Made by a program: the position numbers and the translations under genes. Below the pieces are notes generated by a model, which did not search any database, was not told the DNA's origin, and was given only the letters and a program-made list of their open reading frames with translations. A stretch of 64,000 nt of DNA from Symbiodinium natans (taxonomy: Eukaryota > Sar > Dinophyceae > Suessiales > Symbiodiniaceae): the NCBI GenBank assembly GCA_905221605.1, contig CAJNDS010002690.1, positions 47,501-111,500 of the forward strand, given 5' to 3'. Positions 28,912-39,640 of the stretch are shown here, piece by piece (position 1 is the stretch's first letter; every line of letters begins with the position of its first letter).

Positions 28912-29657
28912 GCCTCGAGCTCTCCGCTGGTCTCGTGATCGAGCTGAGAGTTGGGGACATAGCTGAGATGAAGAATGGAGTCCTCATGGCAATGCCGAAG
29001 ACCTTGCGCGATAAATTCTCGCCTGGATTTCGAGTTGTAACGGAGGACCCGCCTGTTCCACTCCCGAAGGGTGTGGTGCCTCTCAGCCCCATCTTGGAGC
29101 TCCATCCACACGATGAGACCTTCAAAGGTCAGCATGTGATGCTGGTGCTTCCGACATGTACGGGAGCCCAAAAGGCCTGGCGCTCCGTACCTGGGGGTGA
29201 TTGGGAAGAGGTGGCGAATGTAGAGTTCTTCGCGGGGACAGCTGTGATTTACTTGGACCACTTCTGTCTTGCCTTTGTTGGTACCGACAATCCAACGCCA
29301 ACAAGGCTCAAGGTGCGAGGCTTCTTGGAGACCGGCGAGCAGGCTGCAAAGTTTGCCGTGGTGCATGCAAACTGTGCCAATTGCCAGCAGGAGCTGGCCG
29401 AGGAGTGCTGCCAAGACCCGGAGACCTTGCAGGGATTTGAGGAGTGCACTCCGCCAAAGGATGCTGGAAAGTACCGCCACGAGCAGGAGATTGTTTTGTC
29501 ACACCAGAGCCAGCCTTGGATGGAGCGTGTGCTGCTGGAATTCGATAAAATGCCATTTGTCACCAGCTCCGTTTTACCCGTGCAGAACACCCAGTTTGAG
29601 ATCTCCATTGGCAAGAGTTCCCACCTCTTTCGTGCCTCGGGCAGAATGAATTGCTGA
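28912..29657 (+). CDS. ZU5-like domain exon
   Basis: After TTTCCTACTACTAG the frame reads GLELSAGLVIELRVGD, PVPLPKGVVPLSPILELHPH, DETFKGQHVMLVLPTCTGAQ, then KAWRSVPGGDWEEVANVEFF and a strand ending YLDHFCLAFVG. The LSPilElhPHd.tF...v.L.lP pattern is characteristic of ZU5 domains (ankyrins, UNC5, PIDD), which bind partners or self-process. A further 100 residues follow, with a Cys pair (CANCQQELAEECC) and mixed strands up to LFRASGR, and a stop at 29655. The true exon may end before the stop. ZU5 after LRRs recalls vertebrate PIDD, a likeness in order only. Confidence 0.65.
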
Positions 29658-31250
29658 TTGCAGTGCTGTGGTGTGTGGTGAGTCCTTTCCCAGAGCACAG
29701 GCGCAACACATGCTGCTCAGGTCTGCCAGGTGCATCTGCAGCACCAGCAGCTCAGCAAGTGCAGCAGCGGAAGTACCTTGCAGCATGTTGTCCATTGTTT
29801 GGTCATTCAGTTTGGCAATGGTTTGGATCGCTCGGTTTTCTTGGGTCTTGGTTCCTGCCCTTTAATACTGTAACAAGCTGTAGCGACAACCCTGGGCACT
29901 GAACCCTAACCCTATCCCCGTAAACCGTAAACTGCCTCTAGCCCCTAAAGGCCCTACTATAGAAACCCTATGCGCGAAGTTATTTTTGGGCTCAGGATCC
30001 CAGATCCGCAAAGCGCTCAAAAGGAGGCCTTTGCCCCTGCCACTGGTCCCCTGGCAGACGTATGCATGGGGGGGTAATATCGGCATGAGGGCATCTCCCG
30101 GTGAATTTTGCACGTCGCTATTCGCGATGCTTGAGGATGATGGGCCTTGAGGATTGTGGGCCGACAGGCGTAACAGCGTAACGGCGTGTGTGATTCGGGA
30201 TGCTCTGCTTCGGGTTGCTTCGAGCTAGCAGAGGAGCTCACACGGGTCCTGGCAGGGGTGCTTCTTCGCTACTTATATTACCGGGGCCAGAGCCACTTCC
30301 ATGCCATCAAGATGCAATTCATGAGGCAGTCCTGCGTGCTTATGCAGATGCGGTACTAGAGAGGATTTGTTACAACAGTAGCAGGGCCCCACTTTGTCCT
30401 TGCGCAGGGACCCTAAAGGGGAGGAACTCGCGGATGGCCTCTGCGTTTTTCAATGCTGAGACGTTTGCTGGAAGGCTCTTCCGCAGACGCCGCTGGTGGC
30501 GCCCAACCAGCTCAGCAAGTGCAGCAGATGTACCTCTGTTTCAAAAGTATCTCAGAATTCTCAAATGGAACGCGTTGTTATTGAACTACAGTACGATCCC
30601 CCTCAATATCCAGCGCAATCGTTTCGGTTTCGTTGTCGCGAAGCTCATGCCCCCAAACCCTGGCACCAAGCCCTGGCAACCACTCGTTTTCTACTCCGGC
30701 GTTTCTTCCAAAAAAGGTACCCCCACATACCCCCGAAAGACTTGACTAGCCCCCGATGATAAGGATTCTCAGGACCACACCATGGCTCCTGAACCGAAAC
30801 CATCCTAAACCCTAGCCCCAAGTGGCTGGATAAAGGGGTCGGGGTCATTACGAATGGCATTCCCTTATGGCCGCTTTGTAATTATACTGTAATAGCACCC
30901 CAAAACCCGAGATATTACCCCTTTTATTTGGACCCCAAAAAGGGTAGTCCCACCTCCATTTCGGAAACCCCCATATCAATACTGGGAGTTTCGACCGGAA
31001 CTGCAACGCTTAGCACTTGGTTCTCATTTGTTTTCGCACTAGGCAGCCAGATCCACAGCGCCCTCAGCAGAGCACCTCCGCCGTTGTCACCTCTGCCGGT
31101 GATCAGGGCGCAGGCAGGCAGCTGAGTGCAAAGGGTGCTGTTCGTAGGTATTTTCTTTGGGATACTTGGGAACAATTGCTAATTTTTGGGGTACTGTAAT
31201 TCCTAAGAAACAGCTCAAGTTCTAATTTCTGTTAGGGTTCCAAGTTCATT
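29658..31250. other. repeat-poor stretch with two relic linker copies
   Basis: At 29738-29779 and 30500-30538 the phrase CTCAGCAAGTGCAGCAG recurs, matching the start of the TIR exon at 37218-37260. Otherwise no secure exon. A family D-like half element may lie at 30700-30990. Confidence 0.35.
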
Positions 31251-31535
31251 GATGTTTTAGGGTTGGGGTTTAGGGCTTGCGGTTTCGGGTTTTATGGTGC
31301 AGCATCCGACGTTGAAGCATGCGCTGGAGGTGCTTGTGAGGCGACAGATAGGTTCTAAATGGCCCATCCACTCCTCCAACGCTATGTGACACTACTATAG
31401 CAGCGTCTTTTTTGTATATGTTTTTGTCGCTCGCTGAACATCCCTTGCTCACCTTCGATTCTTTCCTGCCTGGAGATCAATAGGAGGGCCAGCAGTCCAA
31501 GCAGCCAAGAGATCAGCGGTCCGAATGGAAAACCA

Positions 31536-31576
31536 AAGATCCAAAGATCCAAAGATCCAAAGATCCAAAGATCCAC
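31536..31576. repeat. GATCCAAA octamer array
   Basis: Five tandem units GATCCAAA; an open minus-strand frame across it is only repeat-encoded (LWIFGSLD). Confidence 0.9.
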
Positions 31577-32059
31577 AGGCCAGCAGTCAAAGTCCAGAAG
31601 TCCGAAGATAGGTCCAGAAGTCCCCCCCCCCCCCCCTGCGATAGCCGTCGATGTTTCTTTGATAGGTGCCTCTTCTGCAGGCCCTTCGTAGCCTCTTTCA
31701 TATACATAGACCCCTGCCCGTTTTCCATAGGCCCCTATGCATACACCCCCCAAAATCCCTACTTGTACCACCCCCCATGCAACATAGACCCCTATCAGTT
31801 TTCCATAGGCACCTACTCTCCTCGCGATAGACCCTCTAAAAACAACAAGCTTAGCTGCAGGTCTCTGAGGCTTGCGGGGATGCGTTGTTGAAGATGTTGA
31901 AGCGAATGAACTTTGAATGTGCTAAAATGAAAAGCGCAGCAAGGCCACGGTTCGTGTAGGTTCGTTTCGGTTTCCTGGTACATACTCTGGAACGGTTCCG
32001 GTTCATGCGGTTCGCTGCGGCTTGCGGTTCGGTTCGGTTCGGTTCGGGTGCCAACCCCC

Positions 32060-32395
32060 CCCCCCCAAGCCACAGCCGCCCCCAACCCCTCCAACCCCCT
32101 CCGCCCCTCCAGCCTCCACCCCCTCCAGCCTCCAGCCGCTCCAGCCTCTAGCCCCACCAGCCTCCAGCCCCTCCAGCCTCCACAGCCCCAGCCTCCAGCC
32201 TTCAGCCCCTCCAGCCTCCAGCCTCCAGCCTCCAGCCTCCAGCCTCCAGCCTCCAGCCTCCAGCCTCCAGCCCCTCCAGCCTCCAGCCCCTCCAACCTCC
32301 AAGCCTCCAGCCCAGCCCCTCCAGCCTCCAGCCCTCCAGCCCCCAGCCTCCAGCCCCTCCAGCCTCCAGCCCCTCCAGCCCCTCTGGGTGGGTGG
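32060..32395. repeat. CCTCCAGCC minisatellite
   Basis: Dozens of short C-rich units (CCTCCAG, CCCCTCCAG) just after a GGTTC-repeat tract at about 32025-32046 and a poly-C run. The proline-rich plus-strand and tryptophan-rich minus-strand frames are repeat-encoded. Confidence 0.9.
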
Positions 32396-32454
32396 GTTTT
32401 TTTCTAGAGTCCAGACAGCGGCTCTACTAGAGATTGCTCGACCCAGAGCTGCTG

Positions 32455-32765
32455 AACCCTAAACCCTAAACCCTAAACCCTAAACCCTGAACCCTAAACC
32501 CTAAACCCTAAACCCTAAACCCTAAACCCTAAACCCTAAACCCTAAACCCTAAACCCTAAACCCTAAACCCTAAACCCTAAACCCTAACCCCTAAACCCT
32601 AAACCCTAAACCCTAAACCCTTAACCCTAAACCCTAAACCCTAAACCCTAAACCCTAAACCCTAAACCCTAAACCCTAAACCCTAAACCCTAAACCCTAA
32701 ACCCTAAACCCTAAACCCTAAACCCTAAACCCTAAACCCTAAACCCTAAACCCTAAACCCTAACA
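32455..32765. repeat. CCCTAAA telomere-like array, the longest perfect-type array in this region
   Basis: About 44 units over 311 bp with only a few variants, ending at the acceptor of the next island. Confidence 0.97.
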
Positions 32766-32800
32766 AACAGGGCCTTTGGGCCCCCCGAATCAGAATTAAG

Positions 32801-32905
32801 TCCTTCAAGAACGGGGGCTCTTGGGCCTCTGGGTTTGCCACTTCGCGCTCTGGGAAGATTCAGGGACGCGGCCCAAACCCACTGAGCCCAGTAAAACCAG
32901 CAAGG
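32801..32905 (+). CDS. putative exon island
   Basis: 35 codons in phase 0 after CAGAATTAAG: SFKNGGSWASGFATSRSGKI then QGRGPNPLSPVKPAR; donor AAGG|GTCTAGGG. An alternative frame from 32771 (AFGPPESELSPSRTGALGPL) is also open. C-rich array left, G-rich array right. Confidence 0.4.
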
Positions 32906-33090
32906 GTCTAGGGTTTAGGGTTTAGGGTTTAGGGTTTAGGGTTTCGGGTTTGGGTTAGGGTTGAGGGTTGAGGGTTGAGGGTTTAGGGTTTAGGGTTTAG
33001 GGTTTAGGGTTTAGGGTTTAGGGTTTAGGGTTTAGGGTTTAGGGTTTAGGGTTTAGGGTTTAGGGTTTAGGGTTTAGGGTTTAGGGTTTA
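32906..33090. repeat. TTTAGGG telomere-like array
   Basis: About 25 units; three TTGAGGG units within. Confidence 0.95.
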
Positions 33091-33132
33091 GTTAACCTCA
33101 AAGCCTTCATTCCACACTGTTCTGCCAATCAG

Positions 33133-33196
33133 GCGATGGGAGAGGCTTCGGAGCCCCTCTCAGAGGTCTCTTGGACCCCGAAGCTTCCCAAAGCCC
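33133..33196 (+). CDS. putative exon island with strong acceptor
   Basis: A long pyrimidine tract (CTTCATTCCACACTGTTCTG then CCAATCAG) precedes AMGEASEPLSEVSWTPKLPK then A; donor GCCC|GTTAGGG. Here the left flank is TTTAGGG and the acceptor lies in unique DNA, giving a normal-looking 3' splice site. Confidence 0.5.
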
Positions 33197-33315
33197 GTTA
33201 GGGTTTAGGGTTTAGGGTTTAGGGTTTAGGGTTTGGGGTTTGGGGTTTAGGGTTTAGGGTTTAGGGTTTAGGGTTTAGGGTTTAGGGTTTAGGGTTTAGG
33301 GTTTAGGGTTTAGGC
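33197..33315. repeat. TTTAGGG telomere-like array
   Basis: About 17 units beginning exactly at the proposed donor of the preceding exon. Confidence 0.95.
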
Positions 33316-33346
33316 CATTTCACGCCTGGGCGATTTTAGGGTAGTT

Positions 33347-33474
33347 TCATGGTCCCTTGACAGGGCTCCCTTACCCTTCTTAAGGGTTCTGAAGTATGGG
33401 CCCTTGGGTTTTTCTCGGGAAAAATTGGCAAAAAGGGCTCCCCATCTAAGGGCCCACATGACAGGACCATGTAG
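33347..33474. mobile_element. foldback element, family F copy 1
   Basis: TCATGGTCCCTTGACAGG... on the left and AAGGGCCCACATGACAGGAC then CATG on the right. Related sequences at 39548-39640 and 60868-60900 share GGGCCCATAC...CCATGTA and TCTGAAGTATG. Confidence 0.45.
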
Positions 33475-33556
33475 CCACCCAAAGAGGTGCTGATGACCCT
33501 TTGTGAACTCAAGGACGGTTACTCCGTTTGTTCTGGTGTCGACTACAAGAGCTCTT

Positions 33557-33644
33557 CCAGGGACCCTCTTTACCTACAGTTTTATGGGTCATACCTACGA
33601 ATGAGGGGTAGCTACTACTAGACTGTAGGTAAATAGAGTCCCAG
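33557..33644. mobile_element. foldback element, family E copy 1
   Basis: Left CCAGGGACCCTCTTTACCTA then CAGT, right ACTGTAGGTAAATAGAGTCC then CAGG. Copy 2 at 50491-50579 is in the opposite orientation. Confidence 0.6.
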
Positions 33645-34267
33645 GTCTAAATCAAAAAGGATGCCCTCATTCTTCCTAGGCAACTCGGGGAGCGAGTGAG
33701 TTTTGGGGTCTGGAAGCTTAGATTTCTGGGTAGGTTACGTGATACGCCCGCAGCGGAGCAAATCATCTGGGAAGCTATGGACTGTGGGGGCTTACACGTT
33801 TTTTGTTGTACGGTTTGTGGGTTTAGAGGGTTTAGAGGGTTTACAGGGTTTTAGGTGCTATAGGGTTTATAGGTTTTGCATATATAAATATATTTATATG
33901 TATATTTGTACACATGTGTGTACGTCCAGTTAGGAAGTTCTTGGACGAGTGATCTGTTCATGCACGGCATGAAGGGTCTCGCGTGCCAGAACCTGCCCAA
34001 CACCCCTAAAACCCTAAACCAAACCCTAAACACATTCCGTTAGACCCTAAGCACCTACCCTTGCAGGGTGTAAACCCTAAACCCTTAACCTTGAACCTTT
34101 GCTGCCCGTGCAACGACTATTGAGGAGAGTTGGGGCTAGGGGTTCAAGGGTTTCGGGATAGTCGGAGAGACAGTTGAAGGACAGCCCGGGACCCTAAGCC
34201 CCTGGACCCAAAACCACGCGGGTGTAGGGTTGAGGGTTACGTACCCGGAACCGCTCCCTCCTCCAAG

Positions 34268-34338
34268 ATGCGGGCTGGGATGTGGTGACGGTAGCCGTGC
34301 TCAGGCTTGGCGCTGCCTCCAAGCCCCGAAGCCACGAG
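34268..34338 (+). CDS. putative exon island
   Basis: After CTCCCTCCTCCAAG it reads AGWDVVTVAVLRLGAASKPR then SHE; donor CACGAG|GTCACG. Beta-strand-rich, reminiscent of a SAM-dependent or Rossmann core strand, too short to assign. Confidence 0.4.
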
Positions 34339-34437
34339 GTCACGAGGGGCGGGTTGCGAGGTGCACTAGTAACGGTCATCGCCACAACAACAATATCAAT
34401 ATTAATGATAGTCTCCTCAAAGTGGTTAGTTTCGTAA

Positions 34438-35100
34438 ACCTTGAAACCCTAAACCCCTTAAACCCGGAAACCCCAACCTGCCGAAACCCTAAAACCCGAC
34501 CCTGAGACCCTAACCCGCTGAAACCGCCCCAAACCCTGAAAACCCTAAACCCTGAAATCCTAACCCCTGAAACTCTAACCCCCTAAACCCTAAACCCTGA
34601 AACCCTAAACCCCTGAAACCCTAATCCCTGAATCCCTAAAACCCTAAACCCGTGAAACCCTAAAAGCCCTGCAACCCTGAAACCCCAAAACCCTAAACTC
34701 TTGACCCTGAAACCCTAAACCCGGAACCAAACCCTAACCCCCTAAACCCTAGAACCCTACAACCCTCCCTACCTAAACCTCGAACCCCTCAAACCCTAAA
34801 ACCCTGAAACCCTAGCAGCCTGAAACCCTAAAACCCGCACCTCCTGAAACCCTAAACCCCTCACCCCTGAAACTGTAAAACCTGACACCCTAACCCCCTG
34901 AAACCCTAAAACCTTAACTCCCTGAAACCTTAAACCCTACAACCCTAAACCCCTGACACCCTAAACCCCTAACCCCTGAAACTCTAAAAGACCCCAAACC
35001 TTCACCCTCTGAAACCCTAAAACCCTACAGTAAACCCTGAAGCCCAAAAGCCAAAACCCTACAACCCTAAACCCAAAACCCGGAACCCCCTAAACCCCAA
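34438..35100. repeat. degenerate CCCTGAAA/CCCTAAAA array
   Basis: About 660 bp of diverged C-rich units with variable length (8-10 bp), lacking long perfect runs. No gene. Confidence 0.85.
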
Positions 35101-35337
35101 CCCAACCTGCAGCCCTCTCGCGTCGTCCCCCGGACGTACTCTTTTGGCGCATGCTCATCTAGCAGCCAGGAAGACTGTTTGGTTGCCTTCGTAAGTTGCT
35201 GTGTTGGTTCTTTTGGCTTGACGCAAGCCCCGAAATCGGCGGCAATAAGAATGAATCAGGGCAGCCTAGGAATCTGTATCCAATCATGAACCCCCGCGAT
35301 TCTGTGACAGGTACCTCATCGCTGCACCTCCTTGCAG

Positions 35338-35386
35338 CACGGTTCAGGTGGCAATTGAGCCAGCTGGAAATCCTCCGCTGTTGGAG
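35338..35386 (+). CDS. possible exon
   Basis: After GCTGCACCTCCTTGCAG one frame reads TVQVAIEPAGNPPLLE, a strand-turn-strand pattern, with a possible GC donor TTGGAG|GCCCG. It lies in the second repeat-poor island, upstream of the TIR exon. Confidence 0.35.
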
Positions 35387-35488
35387 GCCCGTGGGCCGCA
35401 TGCCGTTCACCCCAAAATCTTCATACGCAAAACCCCGTTCTTCTCTTCAAGCCCTTGTGATCAGTAATCATTCCTTTTGTCCGGCAAG

Positions 35489-35596
35489 GTCCTCGCAGAG
35501 GTAGACCTGCAGGACGTGGAGCCCGAGTGGCTTCGTTCTGCTAGCGGCTCTGTCAGCCGGATGTCTACGAGTGGCACAGATTTTGACGGATACTGG
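35489..35596 (+). CDS. probable exon upstream of the TIR-like exon
   Basis: After TTTTGTCCGGCAAG it reads LAEVDLQDVEPEWLRSASGS (frame with a leading V) then VSRMSTSGTDFDGYW and ends at the typical GC donor TACTGG|GCAAGT. Acidic, low-complexity Ser-rich linker; function unknown. Confidence 0.45.
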
Positions 35597-36975
35597 GCAA
35601 GTTAGCAAGTTTGATGGTTCAGGAATTTGGTTGGGTTTAGGATTTGAGGTTTCGGAGGTGTATCGTCAGATTCCGTGGTAAGTACAGCAATGCAACAGTG
35701 CACAAGTTACGGCGATTTCTTTCAGACCCACCCCAAGTGCATGGTGCCAAAGGCAACCAACAGCTTTGTCGGAAGCAACCGAATCTGAAGCCTCATGGTA
35801 TTTTGCAGTCATGCCTCGCTTGCAAGAATAATTCGAGCCTACATCGTTGTCAAAGAGGCACTGCTTGGCTGGCTGCAAAGCCGAGTACCAATCCATGTAC
35901 CGTGCGAGGCATTGCCTGGGTTGCAGGACAATGTGAATCTCTGACAGCAGAGTACTAGCTTCAGATCGAAGCCACCCTCCTTGCCAGGAGAGGGCCACGG
36001 CCAGCAACTGACATCTTGGTGGCAGCTGAGGAACTTTGGCGCCCCTCAGTTTGACAAGGTATCTACGTGATCTATTTCGAGTTGGGGCTTACCCTCTACC
36101 AACAGTATGCTTCGAAGAGCTGTCGCGGGTGTCATGTGACCGGCGCCAAGGTGTGACAGGCAGCAAGGTCTGAGAATCACGAGTTGAAACCGTGCATGAT
36201 CTTCTCTGTTTCAGGGTCCTACGCAGGTGCAAGTGAGTCAAGTGATTGTGCAGAGCAGGAATCAGGAAGGTGCTTTGCATGCGTTGCATTTATTTCGGGA
36301 GCGGGAGCATAGTAGGTTGCACTTTACAGCCTCTATCCCTTGACCTTTGTTCGTTTTAAGTTCTGCATGGGCATCTTGTGTGTTTTGTGGTGGCATTCTA
36401 TCACTCGGTTGGTTGAGTGTCTCGGGGCGGGTGCTTGTTTCGGGAAGTTTGGGAAATGCATTGAGACAAAGCGCTCCAGTACCTGGCCCACCAATTAGCC
36501 TAGCTATAGCGGGGTACTGAACCTATGGACCTATGGAAGGCTTCCTTTTAGATGGTTACTGAACCGTCTGGAAGGTTTCCTTTTCAATGGATACTGAACC
36601 GTATGGAAGGCTCTCTTGTAACAGCTTATTTTACCCCAAGCAGACTACCTAGATGATAACTATATATGAGTACGCTACGCAGTACCGCTTGATCGTGTAC
36701 CCCTGTCTCTGGTTCTTGATGAACTGTGTGTTAATAAGGTATTCCAGCCCTTCGGGGCCAGAACCCGGTTCCAAGTGTCCTGGAGACCCGGTAAGTTGTG
36801 CACGTTGCAGAAACGTGCGAAAGTTGTGCACGTTACGTAACCTCGCGTCGCCCGGAACAATGCGAAACACTTAATGTTACAGGAGCTGCAAGTAATATAA
36901 AGAGGTAAGCTAAGCTCGAGGCGGAGCCCTAGGAAGTGTACAGAGACCGTGCGTGATCCCACCTGGCTACCCAAG
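35597..36975. other. repeat-poor stretch before the TIR-like exons
   Basis: A possible exon ends ...LRNFGAPQFDK at 36058 before donor GTATCTAC. Repeated phrases GGTTACTGAACCGTCTGGAAGG and GGATACTGAACCGTATGGAA at 36552 and 36590 show a short local duplication. No telomere-like units. Confidence 0.35.
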
Positions 36976-37053
36976 GCCCTCACCATCAGGGAGAATCTTG
37001 CCAGCATCCGGGACAGGTTCGGTCGTTTTGCGAGGCCAGTGATCACTGTGCAG
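36976..37053 (+). CDS. probable exon upstream of the TIR-like exon
   Basis: 26 codons in phase 0 after GGCTACCCAAG: ALTIRENLASIRDRFGRFAR then PVITVQ; the GC donor is GTGCAG|GCCAGG. Helical and basic. Confidence 0.45.
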
Positions 37054-37181
37054 GCCAGGTCACAAAGCGTCCGTTGGCTGTGTTTATGATGCGCACAAAC
37101 ACCTCCAGGGTCAAGATAGAAAGGTGCATGACCTGCCTCGTTCCAAAGCTGCGCGCCTGTGTGTTGCAAATTCCCGAGCAG

Positions 37182-37703
37182 GCGGCGCAGCAAGCGCAGG
37201 CGGAAGCGTCGCAGCCATCTGCAGCCGCGCTGCCCCAGCAAGTGCAGCGGAGACACCTCCTGGTTTCGGGTCGCTTTAACTGCCAGAAGTATCTGGATTA
37301 CATGACCGAGGTTACTAGGCTGCTGAAAGACAGAGGAGTCGACATATTCATGGTCAAGACACGCGGACCCGGTGATGAGTTTGGATCACAGACTATGCTC
37401 GGCCTTTACCGAGCGCTTGGAATCATTGCATTCTGTACTGCAGATTATGGTGCAAAAACAGGAATTCAGTACGAGACCTTCAGGGAGCTCGAGTATGCCC
37501 ATCAGCACCACCTCCGCATCATTCCTGTCCAGCTCTGCGAGACGTTCCCACCAGAACCGGCAGATGAAATAGGTCGAGCCCAGAATGACTTCGTACTGCG
37601 AAAGGTGATTCACCGCATCATCGACACTCGCATGCAGGAGATGGAGAGAGTCGCAAACGAGATCACGGAAGCCTGGAATGCACTCCAAGAACAAGCCACT
37701 TAG
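37182..37703 (+). CDS. TIR-like domain, terminal exon
   Basis: After CCCGAGCAG it encodes 173 residues to TAG. An Ala/Gln-rich linker (AAQQAQAEASQPSAAALPQQ) leads into a TIR-like domain: strand A HLLVSGRFN, helix YLDYMTEVTRLLKDRG, strand B VDIFMVKTRG, GDEFGSQTMLGLYRALGI, strand C IIAFCTADYG, helix YETFRELEYAHQHHLR with the Glu at the position of the catalytic/NAD-binding glutamate of TIR enzymes (EL.YA), strand D IIPVQLCETFPPEP, then a helical tail. TIR domains act in immune signalling and some cleave NAD+; activity here is not known. It may be the C-terminus of the 24-30 kb gene or a separate one. Confidence 0.6.
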   Translation, partial: AAQQAQAEASQPSAAALPQQVQRRHLLVSGRFNCQKYLDYMTEVTRLLKDRGVDIFMVKTRGPGDEFGSQTMLGLYRALGIIAFCTADYGAKTGIQYETFRELEYAHQHHLRIIPVQLCETFPPEPADEIGRAQNDFVLRKVIHRIIDTRMQEMERVANEITEAWNALQEQAT

Positions 37704-38840
37704 AGACTTTGTGTTGAACGATGAGAGAAGTTTCCAAGACGCTTCGGCCTGTCTCTGTCAAATCCTGAACCTACCTCTGCCTCGGGGTGGCATAAGCATA
37801 AAAGTATTCGCACTAGTAAGTGCAATAGGCAACAAATGAGGCATAAGGAGGGGGCGCAGTCCTGCGCAAGCCTGGTGTGTTCGGGCAGAATGTGTCTCGA
37901 AGTTTCACCGTGCCATGTCGGTTTGCAGGAAGCAACGCAAAGGGTGAGCTCTGCCAAAACACCTACAGTAAGTCTCTGCATTGCTCATTCTTTGGCCCTT
38001 GACCCCCTAAACCGCCCGAAGCATCGCCCAAGAACCTTCATGTTCTCAACCCAAGCGTCCCAGATTCGAGACTTTAAACTCCACACTTCCATGGCCAGAC
38101 ATGGCCAGATTCTGGCCAGACCTCAGCAGTGACTCAGCAGCCAGGAATCCTTCGGAAGGAAACGCGCTCAACGAGACGCCCTAAACCTCAAGCCATGCCC
38201 TGCAAGCAGAAACCCTACATACCTGGGCTGCTGTTACGGAGCTTTGCGTAGTCATCCCAACAAGGAGACCATTAAGCCCAAAGCACCAATACCCTGAAGC
38301 CTTAAACCCTAATGCCCTAAAATACCCTAAGCCGGAACAGCCAAACACTAATGCCCAAAAGCCTTCAACCCTAAACCCTAATCCCCTAATCCCCTAAAAC
38401 CCTAAAACCCTAAACCTGAACCCTAAAACCCAAAACCCTCATACCCAAGTACCAGAGTAGGAGCAGCCCTAGGCCGCCTAAACGAGCCAAAAAGGTCTAA
38501 ACGCCCATATAAAACCCTGAAACCCTAAAGCCGCAAGCCGCAAGCCTTAAACCCTAAACCCTGAACCCTGAACCCTTAAACAGCCTTTGAAACCCTGGCC
38601 AGCGCCCCAACCCCCCAAACGGCCTTGGCAAAGACGAAAGCTCAAATACCCCAAGCCCTAGATAAACCTAAACCCTAGACCATATTTTATCTTCCACCCT
38701 TAGCCCTAAACCCCTCAAACCTTGAACCCTAAACCCCTGAAACTGCACCCGCATGGACTGCGATAGTACACCTGAACCCTAAACCCGAAACCCTAAGCCC
38801 CTAGGCCCTAAACCCAAAACCATAAACCCTAAGCCCCTGG
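37704..38840. other. 3' flank, then degenerate C-rich repeat
   Basis: 37704-38150 is unique and probably 3' UTR or intergenic. From about 38160 diverged CCCTAAA-type units dominate. No gene recognised. Confidence 0.4.
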
Positions 38841-38844
38841 AGCC

Positions 38845-38931
38845 ATGGTGCTGGAGCTTTTGCGTTGGATCCGGCGCCATCTCTCTCTGGGGGCCCTCCG
38901 TGAGCGCCTGCTTCCCGGCGCGGCGGCTTTG
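38845..38931 (+). CDS. putative exon island, possibly a first exon
   Basis: 29 codons in phase 0 from ATG in GAGCCATGG: MVLELLRWIRRHLSLGALRE then RLLPGAAAL; donor CTTTG|GTTTAGGG. An amphipathic basic helix that could be an N-terminal targeting sequence, or an internal exon after GGAG. Confidence 0.45.
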
Positions 38932-39203
38932 GTTTAGGGTTTAGGTTTTAGGGTTTAGGGTTTAGGGTTTAGGGTGCAGGGTTTAGGGTCTAAGGTTTAG
39001 GGTTCAGGGTTTAAGGTCTAGGCTTTAGGGTTTTAGAGTGCAGGTCAAGGTTACCCACTTCATCCCCTTCCAAGCCCTTCTTACGGACACTATGGTTTGA
39101 GGTTTAGGGTTTAGGGAGGACCCCCAAAGCTCTACGCCCTACACTCTGAAAAGCCCTAAGCCCAAAGCTCCAAACCCTCAGCCCTGAACCCAAACGCCTC
39201 AAG

Positions 39204-39280
39204 CAGCGCAGGCGCCGCGTCCGCAGAGGCCGATGTGGAGATGACGGCCGCAGACACTCCGGCCCCTGTGTGGGCGATCG
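39204..39280 (+). CDS. putative exon island
   Basis: After CGCCTCAAG it reads SSAGAASAEADVEMTAADTP then APVWAI; donor ATCG|GTTTCGG. Acidic linker-like composition. Confidence 0.4.
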
Positions 39281-39547
39281 GTTTCGGCTTCGGGTTTAGG
39301 GTTTGTTGCCGCCTTTTAGCCTGACCTGGTAGAGCTTCACTTGCATGTGTATGGGGTCGAAGCTATTAACTCAGGGGTAATCAGTATTTGCGCGCCAGAA
39401 TCCTCGAGTCAAGCCCCTGAACTACGAAAGACTCCAGCAATCACCTTATAACAACGGCCGCTGTACCAGGGTTTAGGGTTTAGGGTCTGCTTTTTCGGGA
39501 GGATGGGCTTAGTGTCATGGATACTCTGATTGAGAATCTAGAGGTAG

Positions 39548-39640
39548 CTACATGGTTCCTGGGCCTTTTTGAAAGGATTCTGAAGTATGTGCTCTTGAGG
39601 TTTCCCGTTTAAGGGCCCATACTACGGGGCCATATAACTA
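39548..39640. mobile_element. foldback element, family F copy 2
   Basis: Begins TACATGGTTCCTGGGCC and ends GGGCCCATACTACGGGGCCA then TATA; shares TTCTGAAGTATG with copy 1. Confidence 0.4.

Noticed and set aside
32003-32462. Proline-rich plus-strand and Trp/Gly-rich minus-strand frames
   Set aside because: Products of the CCTCCAGCC minisatellite read in all frames.
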